Shown: positions 44,271 to 53,607, counted from the stretch's first letter. The stretch is DNA of 64,000 nt from an uncultured Elusimicrobiales bacterium (GCA_944324645.1 CALUXB010000001.1:1-64000), one strand, 5' to 3'. Notes: a model not told the origin generated them from the sequence alone. Made by a program: numbers and translations.

Positions 44271-47200
44271 TTATTCAAAGCGCCAGGCATCGTTGCCTAA
44301 CGTGTTTTCCAAGTGTTCCAGCAGGGCGCGGTGTATCATAATGGACTTGCCGGTGCGGATGACGTGCAGTTTGGAAGGGTCGGCCTTGGAAGGAATTTCC
44401 AAATATACTTTTGTTACGCCTTTGGCGGCGTCAAGCAGTATTTTAAGGCGCTGTAAATTTTCTTGCGAATAATCGGGCGTCAGGCGTATGGTCAGCTTTT
44501 TGGCAATATTGCCAATCAGCTCCGGCACGCCGGCAACGTCTTGCAGGTTGATTTCTACGCGGGCGCTTTCGTCATCCACTTTGACCTCGCCGGAGAAAAA
44601 CAGAATGGCGTTTGGTGCCACTTTATGCCCCACATTGGCCCACGCGCGCGAAAAAGCGTTTACCATAATGGAGCCGGTGCAGTCCTCTATTACAAACTGA
44701 GCCCATTCTTCTTTACGTTTATTCTGGCGTTTTTTAAGACGCGTTACAATGCCGATAACGTTTAAATGGCCGGACGCTTTGCCGTCCAAAATGTCTTTAA
44801 TGGACACACAGTTTAGACGGGATAAATAGTTTTGATAACGCGCGATGGGGTGCCCGCTGAAATAAATGCCCATTACTTCTTTTTCAAAACTCATCAGCTC
44901 GTTTTGCGTCAGCGGCGCGACCGGTTTAGGGTCGGCCTTCTTTTTAAAACTCATCGTGGCGGAAAAATCGTCTCCGAACAAACTGACGGTGCAGTTTTCT
45001 TTTTCTTTGGCAATCAGATGGGCGGTGTCCACCGCTTCGTCAATTTGGCTAAGCAGGGTGGCGCGGGCCAGCTTCGGTTCGGCATCGGGCATAAAGCCGT
45101 CCATCGCGCCGGCTTTGACCAGACTTTCTATTGTTTTTTTGTTGGCCTGAAACAAATCAATGCGGGCGCATAAATCTTCCATCGAGGTAAACGGCTTTTT
45201 GGCTGCTTCCGTGGCGATGGAAATGCAGCCTTCTTCCCCTGCGTTTTTAACTGCTTCCAGCGCGTAGCGGATATACTGTTTGCCGTCTTTTTCTTCTACG
45301 GAAAATTCCGGCTGGCTTTTGTTAATGTCCGGCGGCAGAATGCCAAAGCCCATTTTTTTGGCTTCTTCCAGATACGTGGCTATTTTGTTTTCTTTATCGT
45401 CGGCGCCGATGGCATTGTGGCCGATTTCGTTGGTCAGCGCCGCGCACATAAATTCAATGGGATAATTGGCCTTTAAATACGCCGTTTGATAGGATACCAG
45501 CGCGTACGCATAGGAGTGTGATTTGTTAAAACCGTATCCGGCAAAGGCTTTCATTTGCTCGTAAATATGGGTGGCCGTTTTTTCGGAAATGTGATGCGCT
45601 TTGGCGCCTTCAATAAATTTTTTGCCGAATTTCTCCATTACGTCCAATTTCTTTTTACCCATTGCTTTGCGCAGGGTGTCGGCCTCGCCGGGGGTAAAGC
45701 CGCCCAGCGTTTTGGAAATTTGCATAATTTGCTCTTGGTACACCATACAGCCGTAGGTGTCTTTGAGCACTTCTTCCAAGAGCGGCGTTTCGTATTTAAT
45801 TTTTTCTTGTCCGTTTTTACGCCGCACAAACATATCCATCATACCTGATTCCATCGGCCCGGGGCGGTAGAGCGCCACCAAAGCGGATACGTCGCCAAAT
45901 TGGGTAGGCTGCAGTTTTTTAATCAAATCGCGCATACCGCCGCTTTCTAACTGAAAGACCCCTAACGTTTGGCAGGCGCAAAGCAAATCATAGGTTTTTT
46001 TGTCGTCCAGCGGGATATTGTTAATGTCAAAATTAGGGTCGTGCCGCTGGCGTATGAGTTTTTCTGCATTATCAATTACTGTTAAAGTGCGCAGGCCCAA
46101 AAAGTCCATTTTTAAGAGCCCCAGGTTGGAGCAAGGCTCCCCTTCAAACTGGGTGGTAATCGCGTCGCGCGCACCGCGCGAAAGCGGTACGTAATGTGAA
46201 ACGGCTTCTTTGGTAATCAAAACGCCGGCGGCGTGAATGCCGGTGTGGCGTTTGAGGCCTTCAATTTTACGCGCCATATCAAAAAGACGTTTGGACGTAG
46301 GGTTGGAAGAAACCTCATTTTGCAGCTCTTTAATGTTGGCAAGGGCTTCGTCTAAGGTAATTTTCGGGTCATTGGGGATCATCTTGGCCACGCGGTTGGC
46401 CTCGCTGACGCTGATGCCCATCACGCGCGCCACATCACGCACCGCCAGTTTGGCTTTCATCGTACCAAAAGTAATGATTTGGGCTACTTTGTCTGCCCCG
46501 TATTTTTGGCGCACATAGTCAATGACGCGTTCGCGCCCGGTGTCGGACATATCAATATCCAAATCCGGCATACTGACGCGGTCCGGGTTTAAGAAGCGTT
46601 CAAAAAGCAGTTTGCTTTTAATAGGGTCAATACGGGTAATATCTAAACTATAGGCCACAATACTGCCGGCGCCGCTGCCGCGGCCCGGGCCAATGGGAAT
46701 GCCGTTTTGCCGCGCCCAATGAATGAAATCCTGCACGATAAGAAAATAGCAGTCAAACCCCATTTTGATGATAACGTCAAATTCATATTCCAACTGCTTA
46801 AGATATTCCGGCGGCACGTTGCCGTGCATTTTTTTGTTGAGCCCTTCGCGGCAGAGCGCTTTAAAATACTCGGCGGAATTGGGGTATTGGGGCGGAATGT
46901 CAAAATTAGGCAAAATAAAGCCGTGCTTGGGAAACTCTAAATTGCACTTTTCGGCAATTTCCAGCGTGGTGGTTAAGGCCTCCGGTGTGTGGGCAAAAAG
47001 CTCGTACATTTCATCTGGAGATTTGAAATACAGCTCGTGCGTAGTCATTTTTAAACGGCGCGGGTCGTTTAAAGTTTTAGAGGTGGAAATACAGAGGTTA
47101 ACGTCGTGCGCTTCCCAATCTTCTTTTTTTTCGTAGTGACAATCGTTGGTGGCAACGGTTTTTAAGCCCAGCTTTTTGGCAATTTCTTTCAAAATGGGCA

Positions 47201-47774
47201 AAGATTCCTGCTCTTCGCGGATGCCGTGGTCCATCAGCTCCACATAATAATTTCCTTTGCCCATAATATCGGCATATTCTTGGGCCAAAGCGCAGGCTTT
47301 TTCAAAGCCCTCATTGAGAGCATATTGGCTCAGAAACCCTTTTAAACACCCAGACAAGGCAATGAGCCCTTCTGAATATTTAGCCAGCAGTTCTTTGTCT
47401 ATGCGCGGGTTGTAATAATATCCGTCCACCCACGCCAGGGAGTTGAGCTGCATTAGATTTAAATATCCTTGGTGGTTTTTTGCCAGCAAAGTCAGATGCC
47501 CGGTGCGGTGGTTGTTTTTGTCTTTTTCGGTATATTTACCCTCGGTTATATACATTTCACAACCGACGATAGGCTTTAGCCCTATGGCCCGGGCCGAATC
47601 GTAAAAATCCAATGCACCGTAGAGGTTGCCGTGGTCGGTCAGTGCCATTGCTTTAATGCCGCTTTCGGCCAAACCGCGCAAAAAGCGTGAAGGCTTATGA
47701 TTTTCGGAAATACGCAGCATACCGTCTAAAAGGGAATATTCCGAATGGTTATGCAAATGGATGAACTCTTTCAT
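44271..47774 (-). CDS. dnaE: DNA polymerase III alpha subunit
   Basis: The 1167-residue replicative polymerase starts with an intact PHP domain (HLHNHSEYSLLDG, TDHGNLYG), then palm motifs GPGRGSGAGSIVAYSLDITRIDP and MPDLDIDMSD with the catalytic aspartates, fingers and the tandem HhH region, and an OB-fold near the C-terminus (LNVIGIVTRLKKRQNK...). It is the DnaE1-type enzyme, with proofreading expected from a separate epsilon subunit or its own PHP domain. Single-gene unit facing away from the Nudix gene, with only 39 nt between the two starts. Confidence 0.97.
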   Translation of the reverse strand: MKEFIHLHNHSEYSLLDGMLRISENHKPSRFLRGLAESGIKAMALTDHGNLYGALDFYDSARAIGLKPIVGCEMYITEGKYTEKDKNNHRTGHLTLLAKNHQGYLNLMQLNSLAWVDGYYYNPRIDKELLAKYSEGLIALSGCLKGFLSQYALNEGFEKACALAQEYADIMGKGNYYVELMDHGIREEQESLPILKEIAKKLGLKTVATNDCHYEKKEDWEAHDVNLCISTSKTLNDPRRLKMTTHELYFKSPDEMYELFAHTPEALTTTLEIAEKCNLEFPKHGFILPNFDIPPQYPNSAEYFKALCREGLNKKMHGNVPPEYLKQLEYEFDVIIKMGFDCYFLIVQDFIHWARQNGIPIGPGRGSGAGSIVAYSLDITRIDPIKSKLLFERFLNPDRVSMPDLDIDMSDTGRERVIDYVRQKYGADKVAQIITFGTMKAKLAVRDVARVMGISVSEANRVAKMIPNDPKITLDEALANIKELQNEVSSNPTSKRLFDMARKIEGLKRHTGIHAAGVLITKEAVSHYVPLSRGARDAITTQFEGEPCSNLGLLKMDFLGLRTLTVIDNAEKLIRQRHDPNFDINNIPLDDKKTYDLLCACQTLGVFQLESGGMRDLIKKLQPTQFGDVSALVALYRPGPMESGMMDMFVRRKNGQEKIKYETPLLEEVLKDTYGCMVYQEQIMQISKTLGGFTPGEADTLRKAMGKKKLDVMEKFGKKFIEGAKAHHISEKTATHIYEQMKAFAGYGFNKSHSYAYALVSYQTAYLKANYPIEFMCAALTNEIGHNAIGADDKENKIATYLEEAKKMGFGILPPDINKSQPEFSVEEKDGKQYIRYALEAVKNAGEEGCISIATEAAKKPFTSMEDLCARIDLFQANKKTIESLVKAGAMDGFMPDAEPKLARATLLSQIDEAVDTAHLIAKEKENCTVSLFGDDFSATMSFKKKADPKPVAPLTQNELMSFEKEVMGIYFSGHPIARYQNYLSRLNCVSIKDILDGKASGHLNVIGIVTRLKKRQNKRKEEWAQFVIEDCTGSIMVNAFSRAWANVGHKVAPNAILFFSGEVKVDDESARVEINLQDVAGVPELIGNIAKKLTIRLTPDYSQENLQRLKILLDAAKGVTKVYLEIPSKADPSKLHVIRTGKSIMIHRALLEHLENTLGNDAWRFE

Positions 47775-47813
47775 AAGGCCGCCGGACCGGGCGAAATTTT
47801 ATAAGATAGTGAT

Positions 47814-48362
47814 ATGCAACATTATAGTAAATTAAAAGAAACCAAAGTGTCCTCCAAAACTCTTTATAAAGGGGTGGTGGGGTTTAATAAAGATGTGGTC
47901 CGTTTGATTAATGGCAAAGAAACCACCCGCGTCTATTTGGCTCACCGCGGCGCCAGCGCCATTGTGCCACTTTCAGACGACGGGCAAGTTTATCTGGTGC
48001 AGCAATACCGCTACCCCGTTGGCCGGGTTACCTGGGAAATTCCGGCCGGCAAGCGCGAAGCGGGGCAAACCCCCCTTTCCTGCGCCAAGACAGAGCTGGC
48101 CCAAGAAACGGGTTTGCACGCGGCCCGCTGGAAGAAAATAACGGTTTTTAATCCCAGCAATGCTTTTTCTACCGAATTTCTGCATATCTATCTGGCCCGG
48201 GGACTAAAACGCGGCAAAGACAGCCCGGATGAAGACGAGTTTTTAAATGTCAAAAAATTCCCGCTGGAAAAAGTCTATCGTATGATAGAAAAAGGGCAAA
48301 TCCAAGATGCAAAAACCATCATAGGTCTTTTGATGTACCGCAGTTTTATGAGTGGCAAATAG
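47814..48362 (+). CDS. Nudix hydrolase (ADP-ribose pyrophosphatase-like) with altered Nudix box
   Basis: The 182-residue protein has the ADPRase-type lead QYRYPVGRVTWEIPAG and a Nudix box at 79-101. Against the consensus Gx5Ex7REUxEExGU it reads Gln85, Thr93 and Gln97 in place of Glu, Arg and Glu, while Glu94 and Glu98 are kept. It may still bind Mg2+, but reduced or changed activity is possible. A TAAGAT box lies six bases before the ATG with no ribosome site between, so the mRNA may be leaderless. Divergent from dnaE. Confidence 0.82.
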   Translation: MQHYSKLKETKVSSKTLYKGVVGFNKDVVRLINGKETTRVYLAHRGASAIVPLSDDGQVYLVQQYRYPVGRVTWEIPAGKREAGQTPLSCAKTELAQETGLHAARWKKITVFNPSNAFSTEFLHIYLARGLKRGKDSPDEDEFLNVKKFPLEKVYRMIEKGQIQDAKTIIGLLMYRSFMSGK

Positions 48363-48376
48363 GAACAAATCACATA

Positions 48377-48405
48377 AAAACCCCGTCCTTTTGGGCGGGG
48401 TTTTG
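48377..48405. terminator. Bidirectional terminator
   Basis: AAAACCCCGTCC and GGGCGGGGTTTT with T-runs on both strands, between the Nudix gene and the minus-strand SNase gene. Confidence 0.88.
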
Positions 48406-48447
48406 TGTTGCTGGCAAAGTTGCCGGTGGCCAATTATTATGCGGAGC

Positions 48448-48936
48448 TTATTGATACCGGTCCGATTTTTTGCCGCCGTCGTAGGCGTAGCCTAAATCGT
48501 GCGCAATAAGCTGCTGGGCCAAATTTTGCCCGGAGCCGTTGGTTACATCACAGAGCAGGCGGAAATATTTGTCCCGCCCGCAGTTATGCAAAGAAATGGG
48601 CGTTTGTTTCAGAAAATTTTTGGTAAAAGCCTTGGCCTGTTGGGCCAGGGATTTTTCACGCTTGGTTTTGCCTTTGATTTCCGGGCAGTCCACCCCGCGC
48701 ACGCGCACGGGCACCTTTTCGCAATAGACGGAAAGTGAACAATTTAAATTGATTTTAAAGGTATCTCCGTCATACACAGAGGCAATAGACACATCTTGCA
48801 AGGAAGGATTGTCCGGCAAAGCCTGCGAAGTGACCGGCTTGCCCAACTGTTGTATAACCGCCAAAGCCGCCGCCGCCAGTACGGTGGCCCAAAATTTGGC
48901 TTGTTTGCGGGTATATTTGCGTTTGCGCCGGGCCAT
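48448..48936 (-). CDS. Membrane-anchored staphylococcal nuclease-like protein
   Basis: The 162-residue protein has a basic N-terminus (MARRKRKYTRKQ) and a membrane helix at about residues 14-32, then an SNase-type OB fold: VYDGDTFKI, VRVRGVDCPEIKGKT (Arg, Asp and Glu of the active site), and GRDKYFRLLCDV with the second catalytic Arg. Such enzymes cut DNA and RNA with Ca2+, usually outside the cytoplasm. Four cysteines suggest disulphides. It lies 11 nt after the lipid kinase gene on the same strand. Confidence 0.88.
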   Translation of the reverse strand: MARRKRKYTRKQAKFWATVLAAAALAVIQQLGKPVTSQALPDNPSLQDVSIASVYDGDTFKINLNCSLSVYCEKVPVRVRGVDCPEIKGKTKREKSLAQQAKAFTKNFLKQTPISLHNCGRDKYFRLLCDVTNGSGQNLAQQLIAHDLGYAYDGGKKSDRYQ

Positions 48937-48947
48937 ATAAGTACCGA

Positions 48948-49829
48948 TTAATATCCTTGCGGCACCAGCAGGCGCAGCGCTTTGGGAAGCAGACTGATTT
49001 TCAGTTCATTTTGTGCGGTTTTGGGTTCCCCGTCCAAATGATATACAATTTCTCCGTCATAACGGATGAGGGCTTCTTTGGTTTTCTGCGTGCGGGTTAC
49101 GTCAAAAGGGCGGAAGGTTTTGCTAAAAAAAGTGGGGGCCGCCAAAGCGAGTTTGAATTTGCTTACCGGCAGTACCTCCACCATATCAAATAGTCCGTCT
49201 GTTAAGCTGGCGCGCGGCGCAATTTTAAAGTTGCTGCCGTATTGCGTGCCGTTGGCAAACACCAGCGTTAGCGGGGTAAGAATTTCTTCTTTTCCGTTGT
49301 AACTTACTTGCAGGGTTTTGGGTTGATAAGTAAAAACTGCTTTAGCCCCTAATTTAAAATAGGGCCATTTGCCTCGTTTGCCATTTTGGCCATACTCGGC
49401 AAACATTTTGGCTATTTCAGCCTCTATGCCTACGCCGGCTAAGTTAAAAAAATACTCTCCGTTGGCTTGCCCCACATCGCAGGCTACAGGGGTGGCTTTT
49501 TGCAGGGCGGTCCAAGCCTCTTCATACATCAGCGGCATACCCAGCTCCCGCGCTAGGCCGTTGCCGGAGCCTTTGGGCACAATCCCCAACGCCGTTTGCG
49601 TGCCCACCAATGCTTTGGCGGCTTCATTAATGGTGCCGTCCCCACCGGCCACAATCACTTGGTCGTAGCCGTTTTGGGCCGCTTGGGCGGCTAGTTCAGT
49701 AGCGTGCCCGGGGTGTTTGGTAAAGGCGCCTTCTGCAGCTGGGAAATTAATCAGCGCTGCCCGTTCTAGGTCCGCAGCTTCCCTGTGCCGCGCACCGCTA
49801 ATGGGGTTAATGATGACAAATGTTTTCAT
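48948..49829 (-). CDS. Diacylglycerol/lipid kinase of the DagK/YegS family
   Basis: The 293-residue protein shows NPISGA at residues 8-13, VAGGDGTINEAA near 60 with the catalytic GGDGT, and PKGSGNGLARELG near 86, followed by the all-beta C-terminal domain (YNGKEEILTPLTLVFANGTQYGSNFKIAPRASLTDGLFDMVEV). These kinases phosphorylate diacylglycerol or similar lipids at the inner face of the membrane. Same strand as SNase, probably cotranscribed. Confidence 0.92.
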   Translation of the reverse strand: MKTFVIINPISGARHREAADLERAALINFPAAEGAFTKHPGHATELAAQAAQNGYDQVIVAGGDGTINEAAKALVGTQTALGIVPKGSGNGLARELGMPLMYEEAWTALQKATPVACDVGQANGEYFFNLAGVGIEAEIAKMFAEYGQNGKRGKWPYFKLGAKAVFTYQPKTLQVSYNGKEEILTPLTLVFANGTQYGSNFKIAPRASLTDGLFDMVEVLPVSKFKLALAAPTFFSKTFRPFDVTRTQKTKEALIRYDGEIVYHLDGEPKTAQNELKISLLPKALRLLVPQGY

Positions 49830-49862
49830 AAAAAGTATCTTGAAAGGATTGTTAGCCCGGGG

Positions 49863-50219
49863 TTATAGCTTTTTGATGCGTTCTTCTTGCGCCAAAATTC
49901 CCTCGTGCCTCAGGCTTTGCAGCGTTTCACACAGGCGTTCTGTTTTTAACAGGTTATTTCCAATGCCTGCCACTTTGCTTCCCAGGCCTGCCAGAAAAAT
50001 CATAAACAGCACAAAGAAAGAAATATTTAAAATTTGGTTTATAACGTCTGCTTGTATTTCTACAGCTCCATATTGCGTATTCACCGCCAAGGGTTTTAAT
50101 TGTACAACCTGTATGACGGGTTTTTTGTTCACGAATGTTTGATACATTCCCGTGAACGCAAAAAACAGGGTGGCTAATCCCACAAACAATAACAAATAAC
50201 CAATGATTTTATGGTGCAT
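49863..50219 (-). CDS. Small membrane protein of unknown function
   Basis: From the ATG at 50219 the protein has 118 residues: a membrane helix at about 4-24, a polar loop of about 50 residues probably outside (NKKPVIQVVQLKPLAVNTQYGAVEI), a second helix at about 68-88, and a charged cytoplasmic helix at the end (ERLCETLQSLRHEGILAQEERIKKL). The start is chosen because a perfect extended -10 box ends six bases before it; an upstream ATG at 50270 would ignore that promoter. No family recognised. Confidence 0.65.
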   Translation of the reverse strand: MHHKIIGYLLLFVGLATLFFAFTGMYQTFVNKKPVIQVVQLKPLAVNTQYGAVEIQADVINQILNISFFVLFMIFLAGLGSKVAGIGNNLLKTERLCETLQSLRHEGILAQEERIKKL

Positions 50220-50225
50220 AAAAAA

Positions 50226-50234
50226 ATTATAACA
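50226..50234 (-). promoter_or_regulatory. Extended -10 promoter giving a leaderless mRNA
   Basis: On the minus strand TGTTATAAT is followed by six T residues and the ATG at 50219, so transcription should begin at the start codon. Confidence 0.6.
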
Positions 50235-50293
50235 AATCCCCATCAATTCTTTTTGTCTCCATATTTCCATTGCCCGTATTTAAACTGGCTTTT

Positions 50294-50602
50294 TTAGCCG
50301 TTTGCGGGAAATGGCTTCATACGCCTTAAGGCTTTGGTCTTTTGCAATGTTGCGGGCGCGCCGTTTGCTTTGCGCTTGAATAGTTCGGCGTAATACTTAT
50401 TAAGCTCATTTAACGCCATACGCTCCTGCGCTTCCACATTTGCGCCCGATTTGGCCGCTTTTTCAAAGATTTCAAGCACTCTTTTGCGCGTCCGCTCGTC
50501 CATTTTCTTAACCAGCGCGTCCAGTTCTTTGGTGTACCAAGAACGCACCCCTGCGTTGGGGATTAGCGGCTTGCCTAAAATAAAATTAGTTTTCTTTCTC
50601 AT
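50294..50602 (-). CDS. Phage-like fragment (head-morphogenesis N-terminal resemblance)
   Basis: From ATG 50602 the product is 102 residues, highly basic and helical. The segment GKPLIPNAGVRSWYTKELDALVKKMDERT resembles the N-terminus of some phage head/minor capsid proteins (P-x-x-PNAG-x-x-x-WY-x-x-x-L-x-x-L-x-x-x-M). The protein is far shorter than those, and no other phage gene is nearby, so it may be a remnant or a domesticated small protein. The ribosome site is weak. Function not assigned. Confidence 0.45.
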   Translation of the reverse strand: MRKKTNFILGKPLIPNAGVRSWYTKELDALVKKMDERTRKRVLEIFEKAAKSGANVEAQERMALNELNKYYAELFKRKANGAPATLQKTKALRRMKPFPANG

Positions 50603-50608
50603 AACCAC

Positions 50609-50638
50609 TTGAAAAAATCTCTGTTTTTGAGATATACT
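50609..50638 (+). promoter_or_regulatory. Near-consensus promoter of a small RNA
   Basis: TTGAAA (50609-50614), 18-nt spacer, TATACT (50633-50638). The start expected seven bases later is G50645, the first base of a stem-enclosed RNA. Confidence 0.65.
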
Positions 50639-50644
50639 ATTTAT

Positions 50645-50722
50645 GAGAGTGAATTCCGCTTCGGGCGTTGGCGTTGGGGACTGGGTTTCCAGCAATCACA
50701 ATGCGTTTTCACTCTCTTTTTT
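50645..50722 (+). ncRNA. Probable free-standing 78-nt small RNA
   Basis: The first nine bases GAGAGTGAA (50645-50653) pair perfectly with TTCACTCTC (50708-50716), which is followed by six T residues, so the closing stem is also the terminator. Inside, GCGTTG pairs with CAATGC (one G-U), and CTGG-GTTT-CCAG forms the end hairpin. No start codon with a ribosome site lies within it. It does not match 4.5S, 6S, tmRNA or RNase P signatures that I know. Function unknown. Confidence 0.6.
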
Positions 50723-50946
50723 ATTGCCTTTCCTTTTTCACAAATTTTCAAATCATAAGTCTTTCTTGTTTTTTCCTAAAATCATTTTCAAATCAACATA
50801 TTGCGCCGCCGTTTGCGCCCTGGGGTGTGTTGTTTGCCATATCCCTGCGGGGCGGTTATTGTGCGGCGCGGCGATATCCAGCCAGGCAGCGCATTTGATA
50901 TAATTTACATATAACACATTATTTTAAATCCCCAATAGGAAACACA
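50723..50946. other. Intergenic region with the alaS promoter
   Basis: AT-rich then GC-rich sequence without a gene. TATAAT at 50898-50903 is the likely alaS -10 box, giving a leader of about 40 nt with an AGGA ribosome site. Confidence 0.5.
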
Positions 50947-53556
50947 ATGAAAAGCACAGAAGTCAGAAACGGTTTTTTGCAATTTTTTAAATCCAAAGGC
51001 TTACCGGTGTTGCCGTCCAGCCCGCTTATTCCGCATTCAGACCCCACTCTGTTATTTACCTCTGCCGGTATGGTGCAGTTTAAAGCCAATTTTATGGGTA
51101 TAGACAAACGCCTCAAAAACGCCGCCACCTGCCAAAAGTGCGTGCGCACCACCGATATTGACAGCGTGGGTTTCACAGAGCGGCATTTGACGTTTTTTGA
51201 AATGTTGGGCAATTTTTCTTTTGGGGATTATTTTAAAAAAGAAGCCATCGCTTGGGCCTGGGAATATTTGACGGGAGTGCTGGGTATTGACCCGCAAAAG
51301 CTCTACGTCAGCATTTACAAAGGCGGCATTGCCCCGCGTGACGCAGAAGCCTATGAAGCCTGGCTGCAATATGTGCCTAAAGAGCGCATTTTTGAGTTGG
51401 ACGAGGCGGACAACTTTTGGACGATGGGCCCCACCGGCCCCTGCGGCCCCTGCACCGAAATTTATTATGACTTTGGTGCCAAAGGCTGCAAAAACCCGCA
51501 TTGCGACATTACTTGCGACTGCGGACGCTTCGTGGAAATCTGGAACATCGTTTTTGAAAGTTATAACCGCCAGGAAGATGGCTCCCTGCAGCCCTTGCCG
51601 CAGAACAATATAGATACGGGTATGGGGCTGGAGCGTCTGTGTATGGTGATGCAGGGCAAACAAAATATTTTTGAAACGGACCTCTTCACCCCGCTGACGC
51701 AGGAAGCGCAAAAGATTTTGGGCATTTCCGGCAAGACGGCGCAGGAAATTTCCGCCCTGCGCATTATTGCAGACCACGTGCGCAGCTCTTCTTTCTTAAT
51801 TGCAGAAGGGATTTTGCCCTCCAACGAAGGCCGCGGCTACATTTTGCGCCGTTTAATCCGCCGCGCCGCCCGCTACGCCAAGCTGATGGGCAGCCAAAAG
51901 CCGTTCCTCTATACGCTGGCTAAAAAAGTGAGCGCGATTTTTGATGGGCTCTACCCGGAAATAGATAAAAATTTGCGTCATATTGAAGACGTGCTGAAAA
52001 CCGAAGAAGAAACATTCTTTAAAACCTTGCAGACCGGCGAAGAAAAATTAGACGCTCTGCTGGCCAAAAAAGGCAAAACCCTTTCGGGCGAAGACGCGTT
52101 TTATTTGCACGAAACGTTTGGCTTTCCGCTGGAGCTGACGCGCGAAATTGCCGCCGCCAAAGGCGTGCGGGTGGACGAGGCCGGCTATGAAAAAGCCAAA
52201 GAAGCCGCCGCCGCCAAAAGCCGCAGCTACGCTGATGAGCTTTCCAAAGAAAAAGTCAAAACCTTGCAGACGCTGGAAAACAAGTATCCCGCCACCCAGT
52301 TCACTGGCTATGACACGCTGGAGCAGAAAGCCCGTGTGCTGACGCTTTTAAACGAAAATTTGGAAGAAGTGCCCGCCTTGTCCGGGGCCGGATACGCCGT
52401 ATTTGACCAAACTTCTTTTTACGCCGAATCCGGCGGCCAGGTGGGGGATACGGGGCTTATTTTAAAAGACGGTCAAACCGTTGCCCGCGTGTTGGACGTA
52501 CAAAAACCCATTGGCAAAGTGTTCTTGCATAAAGTGGACGGCGTCTTGAAAACCGGCGAAGAGGTGCTCTTGCAAGTCAACAAAGAAGCCCGCCGCCGCG
52601 CCGCCGCCAACCACAGCGCCATTCATATCATCAACGCTGCCTTGCGCCAAGTGTTTGGGCAGGGGGTGCACCAAAGCGGCTCTTTTGTGTCGCCCCAGCG
52701 GCTGCGCTTTGACTATACGCTTTCCAAAACACCCACGGCAGAAGAGTGGAAAAAGGTGTGGGCGCTGGTGCAGAAAGCCATAGACAATGCACTGCCTGTT
52801 GCCTGCCAGGAGCGCCCGCTTAAAGACGCGGCGCGTTTGGGTGCGGTAACCCTGCTGGGTGAAACATATGCAGACCCGGCCCGCTTTGTAATGATGGGTG
52901 GAAGCTTTGACAAGCCCGAAGATAAATATAGTTTAGAGCTCTGCGCCGGAACGCACGTGTCCAACACGGCCCAAGTTATTACCGTAGTGCCTTTGAAAGA
53001 AGGTTCTTTGTCTGCCGGTATCCGCCGTATAGAAGCAGTGGCCGGCCCGGCGGCGCTGGATTATTTGAAACAGATTAATACCCAGGCCGAAGAAATGGCG
53101 GCCCGCCTGACCGTGCCCGTGCAGGACGTGGCCGGCCGCTTAAACGCCTTGATAGACGAATTAAAAGAAGTGAAGAAACGCTATATGGCCTTCCGCGAGA
53201 AAACGATGGCGGCCGGCGGTTTGGCCCAGGTGTCCTTTACGATGCAAAACGGCGCCACGCTGGTGATGCAAAACGCCGAAGGCGCCCAGCCGCGCGAACT
53301 GCGCACCATTGCCGATACGGTGGGGCAGAAGTATGATAAAGCACTTGTCATTGTCTGTACGGATCGGGACGGCAAACGCTCCTTTGTAGTCAAAATGGTG
53401 GGGCAACTGCCTAACACCAATGCCTTGCAGGTGGCCAAACAAATAGCCGAAAGTCTTAACGGCCGCGCCGGCGGCCGGCCGGACTTTGCCCAAGGTGGCG
53501 GCGAGGCTAAAAAGCCGTGGCAGGAATTTATGGCCTCTATTAAAGAAGAACTATAA
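50947..53556 (+). CDS. alaS: Alanyl-tRNA synthetase
   Basis: The 869-residue synthetase has the class II core (FTSAGMVQFKANFMG, TFFEMLGNFSFGDYFKKEAI, GPTGPCGPCTEIYYD), the editing domain with metal motif NHSAIHIINAALRQVFG and CAGTHVSNT, and the C-Ala region at the end. It charges tRNA-Ala and clears Ser/Gly mischarging. An extra Cys cluster at GCKNPHCDITCDCGRF, near residue 185, may bind zinc. Monocistronic with a strong terminator. Confidence 0.98.
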   Translation: MKSTEVRNGFLQFFKSKGLPVLPSSPLIPHSDPTLLFTSAGMVQFKANFMGIDKRLKNAATCQKCVRTTDIDSVGFTERHLTFFEMLGNFSFGDYFKKEAIAWAWEYLTGVLGIDPQKLYVSIYKGGIAPRDAEAYEAWLQYVPKERIFELDEADNFWTMGPTGPCGPCTEIYYDFGAKGCKNPHCDITCDCGRFVEIWNIVFESYNRQEDGSLQPLPQNNIDTGMGLERLCMVMQGKQNIFETDLFTPLTQEAQKILGISGKTAQEISALRIIADHVRSSSFLIAEGILPSNEGRGYILRRLIRRAARYAKLMGSQKPFLYTLAKKVSAIFDGLYPEIDKNLRHIEDVLKTEEETFFKTLQTGEEKLDALLAKKGKTLSGEDAFYLHETFGFPLELTREIAAAKGVRVDEAGYEKAKEAAAAKSRSYADELSKEKVKTLQTLENKYPATQFTGYDTLEQKARVLTLLNENLEEVPALSGAGYAVFDQTSFYAESGGQVGDTGLILKDGQTVARVLDVQKPIGKVFLHKVDGVLKTGEEVLLQVNKEARRRAAANHSAIHIINAALRQVFGQGVHQSGSFVSPQRLRFDYTLSKTPTAEEWKKVWALVQKAIDNALPVACQERPLKDAARLGAVTLLGETYADPARFVMMGGSFDKPEDKYSLELCAGTHVSNTAQVITVVPLKEGSLSAGIRRIEAVAGPAALDYLKQINTQAEEMAARLTVPVQDVAGRLNALIDELKEVKKRYMAFREKTMAAGGLAQVSFTMQNGATLVMQNAEGAQPRELRTIADTVGQKYDKALVIVCTDRDGKRSFVVKMVGQLPNTNALQVAKQIAESLNGRAGGRPDFAQGGGEAKKPWQEFMASIKEEL

Positions 53557-53570
53557 TTGCCTGTGTTCCA

Positions 53571-53607
53571 AAAACCCCGCGCTAATATATTGGGCGCGGG
53601 GTTTTTT
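53571..53607 (+). terminator. alaS: Rho-independent terminator of alaS
   Basis: AAAACCCCGCGC and GCGCGGGGTTTTTT with an 11-nt loop. Confidence 0.92.
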
